DNA of 13,472 nt. Origin: JALOOB01 sp964387985 (lineage in GTDB: Bacteria > Chloroflexota > Anaerolineae > CG2-30-64-16). Positions 6,850 through 13,472 of this stretch are shown here, piece by piece (position 1 is the stretch's first letter; each line of letters begins with the position of its first letter). The notes below the pieces were generated by a model. The model was given only the letters and a program-made list of their open reading frames with translations, ran no database searches and was not told the origin of the DNA. The DNA lies in assembly GCA_964387985.1 (NCBI GenBank), contig CAYLZG010000123.1:1-13472 (forward strand), read 5' to 3'. Position numbers and translations under genes: made by a program.

Positions 6850-7472
6850 CTTGGACTCCAGTCGGGTGCGGTCTGTGTGAAGGCGCCGTGCAGAAAGATT
6901 TCCAACGTAGCGTTGAGCATCCCCCGCATGCGATCGACGTTTTCGCCTGCGCCATGCGTGCGAAGCACGTTGAACACATTGCTGAGGAAGAAATCCGTGG
7001 CGTACTCGACCCCGACCTCGGGTCGCAGCTTGCCCTGGGCACGCGCCAGGGTAATGACGGTGCGTATCGGGTTGTAGAAGTCCGGCAGCGATCGCACCGC
7101 GCCGGCCAGGCGCTGCGGATCGGGCGACAACAGCTCGGAGATGATGATACGGGCAGCCTCAGGGTTTGCCGCGCACCATTCGGCCAGGTCGGTCACGAAC
7201 TTGTGCAGGACTGCGGTAGGCTCGGCTATGTTGTCGATCTCCGCCTGGACCGCATCCATCAATTCGGCCAGGCTTTGCTGGTTACCCGCCAGGACGATCA
7301 GCTCCTTGTAGGGGAAATAGTTGAAGACGGTCTTCTCACTCACCAGGCTGGCCTTGGCGATCTGGCGAACCGAGACCTGGGCGAAACCATGCTGCTGGAA
7401 CAGGGCCATCGCCTTTTCGACGATGGTCTGCTCGGTCAGCGAACGCTTGAAATCGCGGAGCGATAGGGTCAT
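6846..7472 (-). CDS. TetR/AcrR-family transcriptional regulator
   Basis: The N-terminal DNA-binding domain spans residues about 17-60 from ATG 7472, with the signature ending VSEKTVFNYFPYKELI. The remaining 145 residues form the variable helical ligand-binding domain. ATG 7472 is preferred because AGGTG lies six bases upstream; the in-frame GTG at 7481 falls inside that Shine-Dalgarno. The gene is co-transcribed with the radical SAM gene. Two palindromes around the predicted transcription start suggest autorepression released by an unknown ligand, perhaps the substrate or product of the enzyme. Confidence 0.93.
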   Translation of the reverse strand: MTLSLRDFKRSLTEQTIVEKAMALFQQHGFAQVSVRQIAKASLVSEKTVFNYFPYKELIVLAGNQQSLAELMDAVQAEIDNIAEPTAVLHKFVTDLAEWCAANPEAARIIISELLSPDPQRLAGAVRSLPDFYNPIRTVITLARAQGKLRPEVGVEYATDFFLSNVFNVLRTHGAGENVDRMRGMLNATLEIFLHGAFTQTAPDWSPR

Positions 7473-7491
7473 GACGTACACCTGCTATAAA

Positions 7492-7515
7492 TTTACATGG
7501 TCTGTAAAGATACAG
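7492..7515 (-). promoter_or_regulatory. Candidate TetR operator (two overlapping palindromes)
   Basis: TTTACA-N5-TGTAAA spans 7492-7508 and CTGTA-N4-TACAG spans 7502-7515. Both arms match perfectly and the two sites share bases 7502-7508. They cover the expected transcription start (about 7511) and the start of the leader, the classic position for a TetR-family repressor. Confidence 0.55.
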
Positions 7516-7517
7516 TT

Positions 7518-7546
7518 AGTATAATGAGATCGTAGAGGATTGTCAA
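7518..7546 (-). promoter_or_regulatory. Strong predicted sigma70-type promoter of tetR-radical SAM
   Basis: A perfect -35 TTGACA (minus strand, 7546-7541) and TATACT (7523-7518; 5/6) are 17 bases apart. The leader to ATG 7472 would be about 39 bases and contains the palindromic operator candidate. Confidence 0.82.
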
Positions 7547-7559
7547 GTGGGACAACTGA

Positions 7560-7592
7560 AGGCGCCGGGCGCCTCGGAGGCGCCGGGCACCT
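7560..7592. repeat. Second REP-like palindromic element
   Basis: Two near-palindromic 15-base units, AGGCGCCGGGCGCCT (7560-7574) and AGGCGCCGGGCACCT (7578-7592), are separated by CGG and can pair with each other with one mismatch and one wobble. The minus-strand copy of the second unit begins AGGTGCCCGGC, the same 11 bases that begin the palindrome at 2160. It lies 24 bases past the ATP-grasp stop codon, again right after a gene end and without a T-run. Confidence 0.65.
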
Positions 7593-7616
7593 GAAAGGAA
7601 CCACACCCCTGCCGGC

Positions 7617-8777
7617 TCAGCCCATCTGCTGGATGTAGCGCGTCGCCGCAAACATCTCGTCGCGGTCTGTCGTGCGGACCAGGTACATGTAGTCGCTCAT
7701 GGCCAGGCTGAAGGCAGGAGTGACCGGCTCATGGTGCGCGATGCAGTACCCCCACGTGCTCAGGATGTCTTCGTGAGAGTGCCAATACTGCTTGTTGTAC
7801 TTCCGGCCGACGTAACAGCAGTAGTACTTGCGGATGTAGCTGTCGACGAAATGGTTATTCACCACCACGTTGGCCCAGCCCCAGTACAGGTCCACCTCGC
7901 AGGAATGGTTATACACGTCGAGGGCCGTCCCGCCGGGCGGCCGGACGTTGACTTCCAGTGCGATCAGGCGGCCGTCAGGAGTCCGGAAGAACTCGAAGTG
8001 GAAGAAGCGCTCGCGAATGTCGAACTCCTTGAGGATGCGACGCCCCGCCTCTTCCAGGTCGGGCGCAATCTCGCGCTCCGTATAGAAATACAGGTGGCGG
8101 TCCTCGTTCACGGTCTCCATGATGCCCTGGCTGAAGACAAGCGATCCGAAGAAGACCGGTTTGCCCTCGCGGTCGGTCAAGCCATCGAACGAGACGATCT
8201 CGCCCGTGATGAACTCCTCGAGGAGGTAATCGACCGGGGGCTTGGTAGCAAAGAAACGTTCGAGCGCGGCGCGGTCATCGATGCGAAAAGTGTTGGCCGC
8301 GCCGACGCCGATATCGGGCTTCGCAACCAGGGGATAGCCGATCCGGTCGACCATGGGCAGTGCATCGCCGAGGGTTTGGACAAGCCCGCCAGCTGCGACC
8401 GGCACGCCCGCGCGCAGGTAAGCAGCCTTCATCAGCGACTTGCGTTTGTAGGCTGCGATATCTCCCAGGTGTGGGCCAGGGATGTTGAAGTCGGTGCGCA
8501 ACCGGGCCTCGCTCTCCATCCAGTACTCCGAGTGCGAGTCGAGCCGGTGAAGCTTGCCGTGCCGGTGCGTCAGATAGCCGCAGGCGCGCAGCAAGTCGTC
8601 GTAGTTGTGCATGTCGCTGACACGGTAATACTCGGTGAGGGCCTCGCGCAACTCGGGCCGAAGATTGTCATGCGATTCGTCGGCCAGCCCGAGGACGGTG
8701 ACGCCCAGGCGAGCAAGGTTGACCGAGAAAAGGTAGTAATTCGGCGGAAAGTGCGGGGAAAGATGGACGTAATTCAT
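7617..8777 (-). CDS. ATP-grasp domain protein (carboxylate-amine ligase-like), substrate unknown
   Basis: The 386-residue protein has ATP-grasp landmarks: Lys153 in VAKPDIGVGA for phosphate binding, LLEEFITGE (185-193) for adenine and hinge contacts, and FEFFRTPDG through LEVNVRPPGG (261-283) with Glu262, Glu275 and Asn277 as likely metal ligands. The N-terminal region (SPHFPPNYY, then LTEYYRVSDMHNYDDLLRACGY) belongs to a widespread, mostly unstudied ATP-grasp family with similarity to carbamoyl-phosphate synthase and biotin carboxylase folds. Enzymes of this fold join a carboxylate to an amine or thiol via an acyl phosphate. The start ATG 8777 has GAGG eight bases upstream. It has its own promoter and no biosynthetic partner adjacent, so the substrate cannot be inferred. 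Confidence 0.87.
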   Translation of the reverse strand: MNYVHLSPHFPPNYYLFSVNLARLGVTVLGLADESHDNLRPELREALTEYYRVSDMHNYDDLLRACGYLTHRHGKLHRLDSHSEYWMESEARLRTDFNIPGPHLGDIAAYKRKSLMKAAYLRAGVPVAAGGLVQTLGDALPMVDRIGYPLVAKPDIGVGAANTFRIDDRAALERFFATKPPVDYLLEEFITGEIVSFDGLTDREGKPVFFGSLVFSQGIMETVNEDRHLYFYTEREIAPDLEEAGRRILKEFDIRERFFHFEFFRTPDGRLIALEVNVRPPGGTALDVYNHSCEVDLYWGWANVVVNNHFVDSYIRKYYCCYVGRKYNKQYWHSHEDILSTWGYCIAHHEPVTPAFSLAMSDYMYLVRTTDRDEMFAATRYIQQMG

Positions 8778-8843
8778 TACGGCGCCTCAATCGCATGCAG
8801 GTTGGTCAGAACAGGAACAGGAAGTAAGGAACGTTGTACCCGT

Positions 8844-8873
8844 ATTGTAACCGTAGGAGAGAGCGAGTGTCAA
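8844..8873 (-). promoter_or_regulatory. Predicted sigma70-type promoter of the ATP-grasp gene
   Basis: TTGACA (minus strand, 8873-8868; perfect) and TACAAT (8849-8844; 5/6) are spaced by 18 bases. The -35 box overlaps the TGA stop codon of the upstream STAND regulator, so readthrough from that gene and this promoter would compete. Confidence 0.75.
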
Positions 8874-11272
8874 CGCTTAGGAGGCACCATGGAAAGCTTG
8901 CTGCGGCAGCGCGCGGCGCCCTCCTCCTTGCCCTGCCGCTCGAAAAGAACGAGGCAATCGCCAAACAGCTTGGCCGCCAGCTTCTGGTGGCCCTGGGCCT
9001 CGGCGATGCTGGCGAGATTATAAACGGCATCGGCGCAGCTCTCCTCCAGGCCCATCCTCCGAAGCAGATCCAGGCTCTCGCGATAGAGCACGGCTGCCTC
9101 CTCAAGATTGCCCTCTTGCTGTGCAACACCGGCCAGGATGGCAAGCGCCCTCGAGCGGGTATCCATCTCGCCCACTGAACGACACGAAGCGATGCTCTCC
9201 TCGAGCTGAGCGCGTGCCGCAGGGAGATTGCCCTCGATCGCGTCCATGTAGCCGTGGTTCAGCAATGGTACGGCCATGGCCCACCGGTCGCCGACCTCCC
9301 GAAACAGGGCCAGGCTCTCCTTGAGCAACACACTCGCGGCCGGGTAGTCGTGGCGCAGCAGGCTGGCCTCGGCTGCCGGATTGAGGTTGAGTCCGATCAA
9401 CCACTTGTCCCCCAGCTCGCGCGCGCGGTCCAGGCATTCAGTCGCTGCAGCCTGCGCTGTCTCCCGGTCCACCTGGAAGGACGCGATCATCGCGAGACCG
9501 CTGAGCCCCCATGCCAGCTCCCCGTGGAGCTCTGACCCGCCTGCCCGACAAGCCGCGATGCTCTCCTCCATGAAGCCGCGTGCTGCACTCAGATCGCCGC
9601 GCTGCCAGGCAAACGATCCCACACCAAGAAGCACACGAGCAGCGGCTTGTCGATCGGTCCGCGGGTCGTTCCGGCATGCCAGTGCCCTGGTCGACCACTC
9701 CCAGCCTTCGCTCAGCCGGCTTCGCATGACCCAAAACCAGGATAGCGCAGCGACCAGGCGCAGACCCATGCCTGCGCCCTCACCGTGGTCGAAGAACCAT
9801 GCCAGCGCCGCACGCAGGTTGCCGCTCTCCGCCTCCAAGCGATCCAGCCACGGTCCCTGGCCCGCGGTGCGCAGGTGCGGGTCTGCCTTCTCCGCCAATG
9901 CCAGAAAATACGCCGCGTGCCGTTGCCGGACCAACGCTTCTTCTCCGCGTTCCACGAGCCGCTCGAGCGCGTAAGCCCGGATCGTCTCCAGGAGGGCGAA
10001 CCTCGTTTCACCCTGGCGCTTCAACCGCACCACCAGGTTGCTCTCGACGAGCGAGGTCAGCACATCCAGATTCGTGCGGGAGTCATCAGAAACCCCCTGA
10101 TCGATACTCAAAACGCCATCCGCAGCGTCCAGTGTCCACCCATCCATGAAGACACTCGATCGGGCCAGGTAACGCTGCGCATGGGGCGTAAGCAGGGCGT
10201 AACTCCATTCGATGGCATCGTGAAGCGTGCGATGGCGCGGGGACGCATCGCGCATCCAATCCGCATGTAGCAGGAGTGATCCGTCCAGCCGCTCCAGAAG
10301 TGCTCGCGGCGGCAGCGCTGCGATGCGAGCCGCCACCAGCTCGATGGCCAGTGGCAAGCCGTCGAGGCGAACGCAGAGTGCCGCAACGGCAGCGGCGTTT
10401 TCGCGCGTCAGTGTAAAGGCGGACCTCCCAGCCTGGCTGCGCTCAACAAACAGCGCAACCGCCGAATAACGCAGCAGCTCCGTGGGTTCCACGGTCTCCG
10501 GCTCTCCCGCGGGCGTCAGCAACGGAACAACTGCGTATTGGCGCTCACCGCGGATGCGCAGCGGTGTGCGGCTGGTGACCATGATGGTCAACCAGGGACA
10601 GGCTTCCAGCAGCTCACCAAGAAGGGGCGCCGCGGCTCCCACGTGCTCGAAGTTGTCCAACACCAGTAACAGGTGCTTCTCCCCCAGGTACGTTTTGAGG
10701 CGGCTGGCAAGACTCTGGCCGGGCATTTCGTTGACACTCAAGGTCCCGGCGATCGCGGCGGGAACCAGGTCCGGATCGGAGAGCGCGGCCAATGCGACAT
10801 AACAAAGGCCATCTCCGAAGTCATCCGCGAGGCTGGCCGCGGCTTGAATCGCCAGCCGCGTCTTGCCCACACCGGGTGGGCCAACCAATGTCAACAACCG
10901 GGAGGCGCCATCCAACAGTCGCTCACGTATGACCGCGATATCGTGCTCGCGGCCGATCAATGGTGTAAGCGGAGTTGGCAGATTCGTGAGACGGTGTAGT
11001 TCATGGCGCCAGGCGCCGGACGTGAGGGCTGCGGGAAGACCCGGTGGCGTGCGCGCAAAGCTGATGAATGCGGCGCGATCTTCAGGACTAATGGCCAGAT
11101 GCTCTGCCAGCAGCGCGGCGATCTGCGCGGACGGTCGCCGCTCATTGGCCTCGATCTTCTGAAGGGTGATCACCGCGCAGCACACCCGATCTGCCAGCTC
11201 TTTTTGGGTCAGATCGAGCGCCTTGCGCCGTTTCTTGAGCCACGCACCGAAGGATAATTCGCTGTTCATCAT
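8870..11272 (-). CDS. XRE-type HTH / STAND ATPase (COG3903-like) / TPR transcriptional regulator
   Basis: Numbered from ATG 11272 (800 residues), an XRE-like helix-turn-helix spans about 6-62 (FGAWLKKRRKALDLTQKELA). A STAND ATPase follows, with Walker A GPPGVGKT (131-138), Walker B HLLLVLDNFEH (200-210), sensor TSRTPLRIRGE (233-243) and GLPLAIEL (305-312). A winged helix is at about 349-387 (TLHDAIEWSYALL). About six TPR-like repeats fill 555-785, e.g. GNLEEAAVLYRESLDLLRRMG. These are ligand- or partner-sensing switches in which the HTH implies DNA binding. The frame is open up to ATG 11383, but the extra 37 residues have no domain and overlap a promoter-like site, so a start at 11272 (GGGA nine bases upstream) is preferred; 11281 and 11269 are alternatives. 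It is divergent from the secreted-protein gene. Confidence 0.9.
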   Translation of the reverse strand: MMNSELSFGAWLKKRRKALDLTQKELADRVCCAVITLQKIEANERRPSAQIAALLAEHLAISPEDRAAFISFARTPPGLPAALTSGAWRHELHRLTNLPTPLTPLIGREHDIAVIRERLLDGASRLLTLVGPPGVGKTRLAIQAAASLADDFGDGLCYVALAALSDPDLVPAAIAGTLSVNEMPGQSLASRLKTYLGEKHLLLVLDNFEHVGAAAPLLGELLEACPWLTIMVTSRTPLRIRGERQYAVVPLLTPAGEPETVEPTELLRYSAVALFVERSQAGRSAFTLTRENAAAVAALCVRLDGLPLAIELVAARIAALPPRALLERLDGSLLLHADWMRDASPRHRTLHDAIEWSYALLTPHAQRYLARSSVFMDGWTLDAADGVLSIDQGVSDDSRTNLDVLTSLVESNLVVRLKRQGETRFALLETIRAYALERLVERGEEALVRQRHAAYFLALAEKADPHLRTAGQGPWLDRLEAESGNLRAALAWFFDHGEGAGMGLRLVAALSWFWVMRSRLSEGWEWSTRALACRNDPRTDRQAAARVLLGVGSFAWQRGDLSAARGFMEESIAACRAGGSELHGELAWGLSGLAMIASFQVDRETAQAAATECLDRARELGDKWLIGLNLNPAAEASLLRHDYPAASVLLKESLALFREVGDRWAMAVPLLNHGYMDAIEGNLPAARAQLEESIASCRSVGEMDTRSRALAILAGVAQQEGNLEEAAVLYRESLDLLRRMGLEESCADAVYNLASIAEAQGHQKLAAKLFGDCLVLFERQGKEEGAARCRSKLSMVPPKR

Positions 11273-11321
11273 CACTGCCATTCCCGAGGACAACGCCCAA
11301 CCAGCGACACGGATCACCAAC

Positions 11322-11330
11322 AATATACCA
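11322..11330 (-). promoter_or_regulatory. Possible extended -10 promoter of the HTH-STAND gene
   Basis: TGGTATATT on the minus strand fits the extended -10 pattern TGnTATAAT with 5/6 in the hexamer. No good -35 stands at the right distance. The implied start (about 11315) supports translation starting at 11281-11269 and argues against ATG 11383. Confidence 0.4.
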
Positions 11331-11443
11331 CAGTTTGCCAACCGGTTGTATGGCTTCTTGTATGTTCCAGGGTCTTCCGGCATTCGCGAGCACGTGCTAT
11401 ATGAAAGCCAACAAGGTCGCTATTCCGACAATGGAGGTGGAGC

Positions 11444-12064
11444 ATGAGAACCTTACGCATTGCTGTGCTCGGACGTATTCTACCCCTGCTGATCGCCCTT
11501 TCTCTGGTGCTCATCTCAGCGACAGGCGTTTACGCCGGCAACGCTCGGGTGGACGGTGTTGAAGAACCTATCCTTCCCTACTACGCACGGATCTCCGCGG
11601 CGGAGATCTACCACAACAACGATTGGGCTGTCGTTGTTTTTTACCGCCCGCCAAGCTGCGTACCAGACGCCTTCAACCTCCTCGAATTCTATGATATGGC
11701 GGCGTTGGAGGCGTTAGACTGTCCTCTGACCGTCGATGGGATCTTCGTCTGGGACGAGCCCTGGGTGCAACCCGCGCTGATCAACTTGCACGGCCTGGGT
11801 GCGGTGCCAGTCTGGTTCGTGAGTTGGGGTGACATGCAGGGAGCTGTCGCAGACGGCACCTTAACCATCGGCGAACTGTCTGCGCTGCCGTCGCTGATGG
11901 AAGGCTCCGCCAGCTTCTACCACGAGATGCTGCAACCCTACCCGACTGTCAAGGGCAAGATCGAGTACAGCGCCAAGGGAAGCCTGACAGACGGACGATC
12001 CTTCCAGGTCCATGTTACGTGGATCGGGGATCACGAGATGCGGGTGGACATAAAAATCCGCTAG
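11444..12064 (+). CDS. Small predicted secreted protein, function unknown
   Basis: The 206-residue protein starts with a classical signal peptide: basic MRTLRIAVLGR, a hydrophobic core (about 13-27) and a likely cleavage site VYA-GN after residue 31. The mature part is about 175 residues, rich in aromatic residues and beta-prone, with only two cysteines (72 and 93) that could form a disulfide. No lipobox, sorting signal or catalytic motif is visible, and I do not recognise a family. GGAGG lies six bases before the ATG. Its promoter is not convincing; TATATG at 11399-11404 is a weak -10 candidate next to the 10-bp palindrome AGCACGTGCT (11389-11398). It is a single-gene unit ended by a strong terminator and divergent from the HTH-STAND regulator, which may control it. 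Confidence 0.85.
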   Translation: MRTLRIAVLGRILPLLIALSLVLISATGVYAGNARVDGVEEPILPYYARISAAEIYHNNDWAVVVFYRPPSCVPDAFNLLEFYDMAALEALDCPLTVDGIFVWDEPWVQPALINLHGLGAVPVWFVSWGDMQGAVADGTLTIGELSALPSLMEGSASFYHEMLQPYPTVKGKIEYSAKGSLTDGRSFQVHVTWIGDHEMRVDIKIR

Positions 12065-12083
12065 GGATCCGGGATCAGATGAG

Positions 12084-12117
12084 AAGACCGCTTGCGAAAA
12101 CCGCAGGCGGTCTTTTT
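12084..12117 (+). terminator. Intrinsic terminator of the secreted-protein gene
   Basis: AAGACCGCTTGCG (12084-12096) pairs with CGCAGGCGGTCTT (12102-12114) over 13 bp with one wobble and a five-base loop. The downstream T-run ends at 12117. It begins 20 bases past the TAG stop and isolates this gene from ruvB. Confidence 0.9.
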
Positions 12118-12153
12118 CGCGCCCGTGCTTCCGAACCTCGACTCGCGCGCAGG

Positions 12154-12182
12154 TTGTGACAGGCTGCGTAAGCATGTATAAT
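12154..12182 (+). promoter_or_regulatory. Predicted sigma70-type promoter of ruvB-queA
   Basis: TTGTGA (12154-12159; 4/6) and a perfect TATAAT (12177-12182) are 17 bases apart. The -10 overlaps the upstream in-frame ATG at 12181, so that codon cannot be the ruvB start on this transcript. The leader to ATG 12217 is about 28 bases. Confidence 0.7.
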
Positions 12183-12216
12183 GCTCCCGAACAAACGTAT
12201 CGCTGGATTGCAACCT

Positions 12217-13251
12217 ATGTCAGATCGCACCATCTCGCCGCAAGGGCGGCCCGAAGAAGTCATTGTCGATGCCGCGCTGCGGCCGCACACGCTCGATGAA
12301 ATGCTGGGGCAGGACCGCCTGCGCGAAAACCTCCGCATCCTCATCCAGGCAGCCCGCGCGCGCAGCGAGCCCCTGGACCACGTGCTATTGTACGGTCCGC
12401 CCGGCCTGGGCAAGACCTCCCTGGCCTGGGTGCTCAGCCACGAGATGGGCGTGGGCATGAAGGTGAGCGCCGGGCCCGCGATCGAGCGCGCAGGCGACCT
12501 GGCCGCGATCCTGACCAACCTCCGCCAGGGCGACATCCTCTTCATCGACGAGGTGCACCGGCTGGGCCGCGCGGTGGAAGAGGTGCTCTATCCCGCGATG
12601 GAGGATTTCGCGCTGGACATCGTGGTGGGCAAGGGGCCCAGCGCGCGCAATATCCGCCTGAAGCTGCCCCGGTTCACCCTGGTCGGCGCCACTACGCGGC
12701 TGGCCCTGATGACTGCGCCGTTGCGCGCCCGGTTCGGCGCGGTGTACCGCTTCGACTTCTACGACCTGCCGGCCATGGAAGCCATCGTTGCCCGCGCGGC
12801 GCGGCTGCTGCAGGTCCCGGCCACGCCCGACGGGATCCACGAGATCGCCCGCCGCGGCCGCGGCACCCCTCGTGTCGCGCTGCGCCTGCTGCGCCGCGCG
12901 CGGGACTTCGCCCAGGTGCGGCATGAAGGCATGATCACTGCGGACTCGGCGCGCGACGCCCTGGCCCTGATGGACATCGATGACCTGGGGCTGGACGCGC
13001 TCGACCGTGGTGTCCTGGGCCGCATCATCCGCGACTTCCGAGGCGGACCGGTGGGCCTGGAAACCATCGCCGCTTCTTTGAGCGAAGAGTCCGACACGAT
13101 CATGGATGTGGTCGAGCCCTATCTCCTCCAGCTCGGCTTCCTGGAGCGGACCCCGCGCGGCCGCGTGGCCACTCGCAAAGCCTACGAGCACCTCGGCGAG
13201 CCCTACCCCGAGAGCGGGGAGCAGCCAGGGCTGTTCGAGCAAGCAGACTGA
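12217..13251 (+). CDS. ruvB: Holliday junction branch migration ATPase RuvB
   Basis: From ATG 12217 the protein has 344 residues, the normal RuvB length. Features in order: LRPHTLDEMLGQ (21-32), Walker A GPPGLGKT (60-67), Walker B ILFIDEVH (107-114), sensor 1 LVGATTR (155-161), the arginine-finger region APLRARFG (167-174), and the C-terminal winged helix ending RTPRGRVAT...AYEHLG. RuvB hexamers drive branch migration of Holliday junctions with RuvA in recombination repair. The in-frame ATG at 12181 adds 12 residues with no family similarity and lies in the promoter -10, so it was not used. The Shine-Dalgarno before 12217 is weak (GGA). queA follows with a one-base TGATG overlap. The extreme C-terminus contains QPGLF (336-340). 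Confidence 0.97.
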   Translation: MSDRTISPQGRPEEVIVDAALRPHTLDEMLGQDRLRENLRILIQAARARSEPLDHVLLYGPPGLGKTSLAWVLSHEMGVGMKVSAGPAIERAGDLAAILTNLRQGDILFIDEVHRLGRAVEEVLYPAMEDFALDIVVGKGPSARNIRLKLPRFTLVGATTRLALMTAPLRARFGAVYRFDFYDLPAMEAIVARAARLLQVPATPDGIHEIARRGRGTPRVALRLLRRARDFAQVRHEGMITADSARDALALMDIDDLGLDALDRGVLGRIIRDFRGGPVGLETIAASLSEESDTIMDVVEPYLLQLGFLERTPRGRVATRKAYEHLGEPYPESGEQPGLFEQAD

Positions 13252-13472
13252 TGAAGACGAGCGAGTTCGATTACGTCCTCCCTCCCGAGCTGATCGCACA
13301 GACGCCGGTCGAGCCGCGCGATGCATCCCGGCTCCTGGTCGTCGATCGCGCGACGGGCAGCCTGGCGCACCGGACCTTTGCCGATATCCCGGAGTATCTG
13401 CGTCCGGGCGACCTGCTGGTGGGCAACAACAGCCGGGTGATCCCCGCGCGGCTGCATGGCATCAAGGAGACG
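13251..13472 (+). CDS. queA: tRNA preQ1(34) S-adenosylmethionine ribosyltransferase-isomerase QueA, N-terminal part
   Basis: The first 74 codons are present and the gene runs off the right edge. The start MKTSEFDYVLPPELIAQTP, then RDASRLLVVDR and PGDLLVGNNSRVIPARLHG, is the diagnostic QueA N-terminus. The enzyme transfers and rearranges the ribosyl part of SAM onto preQ1 at the wobble base of tRNA to make epoxyqueuosine. Translation is coupled to ruvB through TGATG, and ruvB-queA adjacency is common in bacteria. The usual NDTRVIPARL reads NNSRVIPARL here, with Asp to Asn and Thr to Ser changes. Confidence 0.95.
   Translation, partial: MKTSEFDYVLPPELIAQTPVEPRDASRLLVVDRATGSLAHRTFADIPEYLRPGDLLVGNNSRVIPARLHGIKET

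Noticed and set aside
7560..7592. CRISPR-like repeat pair
   Set aside because: The units are separated by only three bases, are palindromic, and there is no array or cas gene.
7731..9023. A 430-codon plus-strand open frame
   Set aside because: It is antisense to the ATP-grasp gene and crosses that gene's promoter into the STAND gene. It has no domain and is a codon-bias shadow.
11273..11383. N-terminal extension of the HTH-STAND protein to ATG 11383
   Set aside because: The 37 extra residues match no domain and overlap an extended -10 site; HTH homology begins only after the ATGs at 11281-11269.

Overview
The window is a GC-rich (about 60-65% by eye) stretch of bacterial chromosome. It carries housekeeping genes (tRNA-Lys, upp, a dCMP deaminase, ruvB, queA) mixed with regulators and enzymes of unknown substrate. 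Two large STAND-type ATPases with tetratricopeptide-like tails, a YteA-like member of the TraR/DksA family, a B12-type radical SAM enzyme and a ruvB-queA pair together suggest a Chloroflexota-like organism (Anaerolineae or Caldilineae type). This is inferred from gene style; no marker in the window proves it.

Layout, left to right. From the left edge to about 11.3 kb every gene lies on the minus strand. (a) 1-1767: a STAND/NB-ARC ATPase that runs off the left edge, with a good sigma70-type promoter. (b) 2014-2086: tRNA-Lys(UUU) with its own promoter. (c) 2160-2208: a long nested palindrome related to one at 7560-7592, apparently a REP-like family. (d) 2225-4693: a tight set transcribed upp, then dCMP deaminase, then GH1 beta-glycosidase. 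It is preceded by a leader holding a cUUCGg intrinsic terminator whose 3' arm could also pair with the upp ribosome-binding site. (e) 4845-5231: a TraR/DksA-type zinc-finger protein with a near-consensus promoter. (f) 5359-7472: a tetR gene translationally coupled (ATGA overlap) to a B12-binding radical SAM gene, behind a near-consensus promoter with two overlapping palindromes at the expected transcription start. (g) 7617-8777: an orphan ATP-grasp ligase with its own promoter. (h) 8870-11272: an XRE-HTH/STAND/TPR regulator.

To the right the strand switches. Divergent from the STAND regulator is a small predicted secreted protein of unknown function (11444-12064, plus strand), closed by a strong intrinsic terminator. 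Then comes ruvB (12217-13251), overlapped by one base with queA, which runs off the right edge. No stretch longer than about 250 bases lacks a gene.

How the genes may work together: upp and the deaminase belong to pyrimidine nucleotide salvage, and the glycosidase is an unexpected third member of that transcription unit. The TetR protein probably represses itself and the radical SAM enzyme. The HTH-STAND protein may control the divergent secreted protein. No CRISPR array, transposase, phage gene or recognised defence system was seen. The closest candidates for something undescribed are the atypical left-edge STAND protein, the upp leader, the TetR-radical SAM cassette and the STAND/secreted-protein pair.
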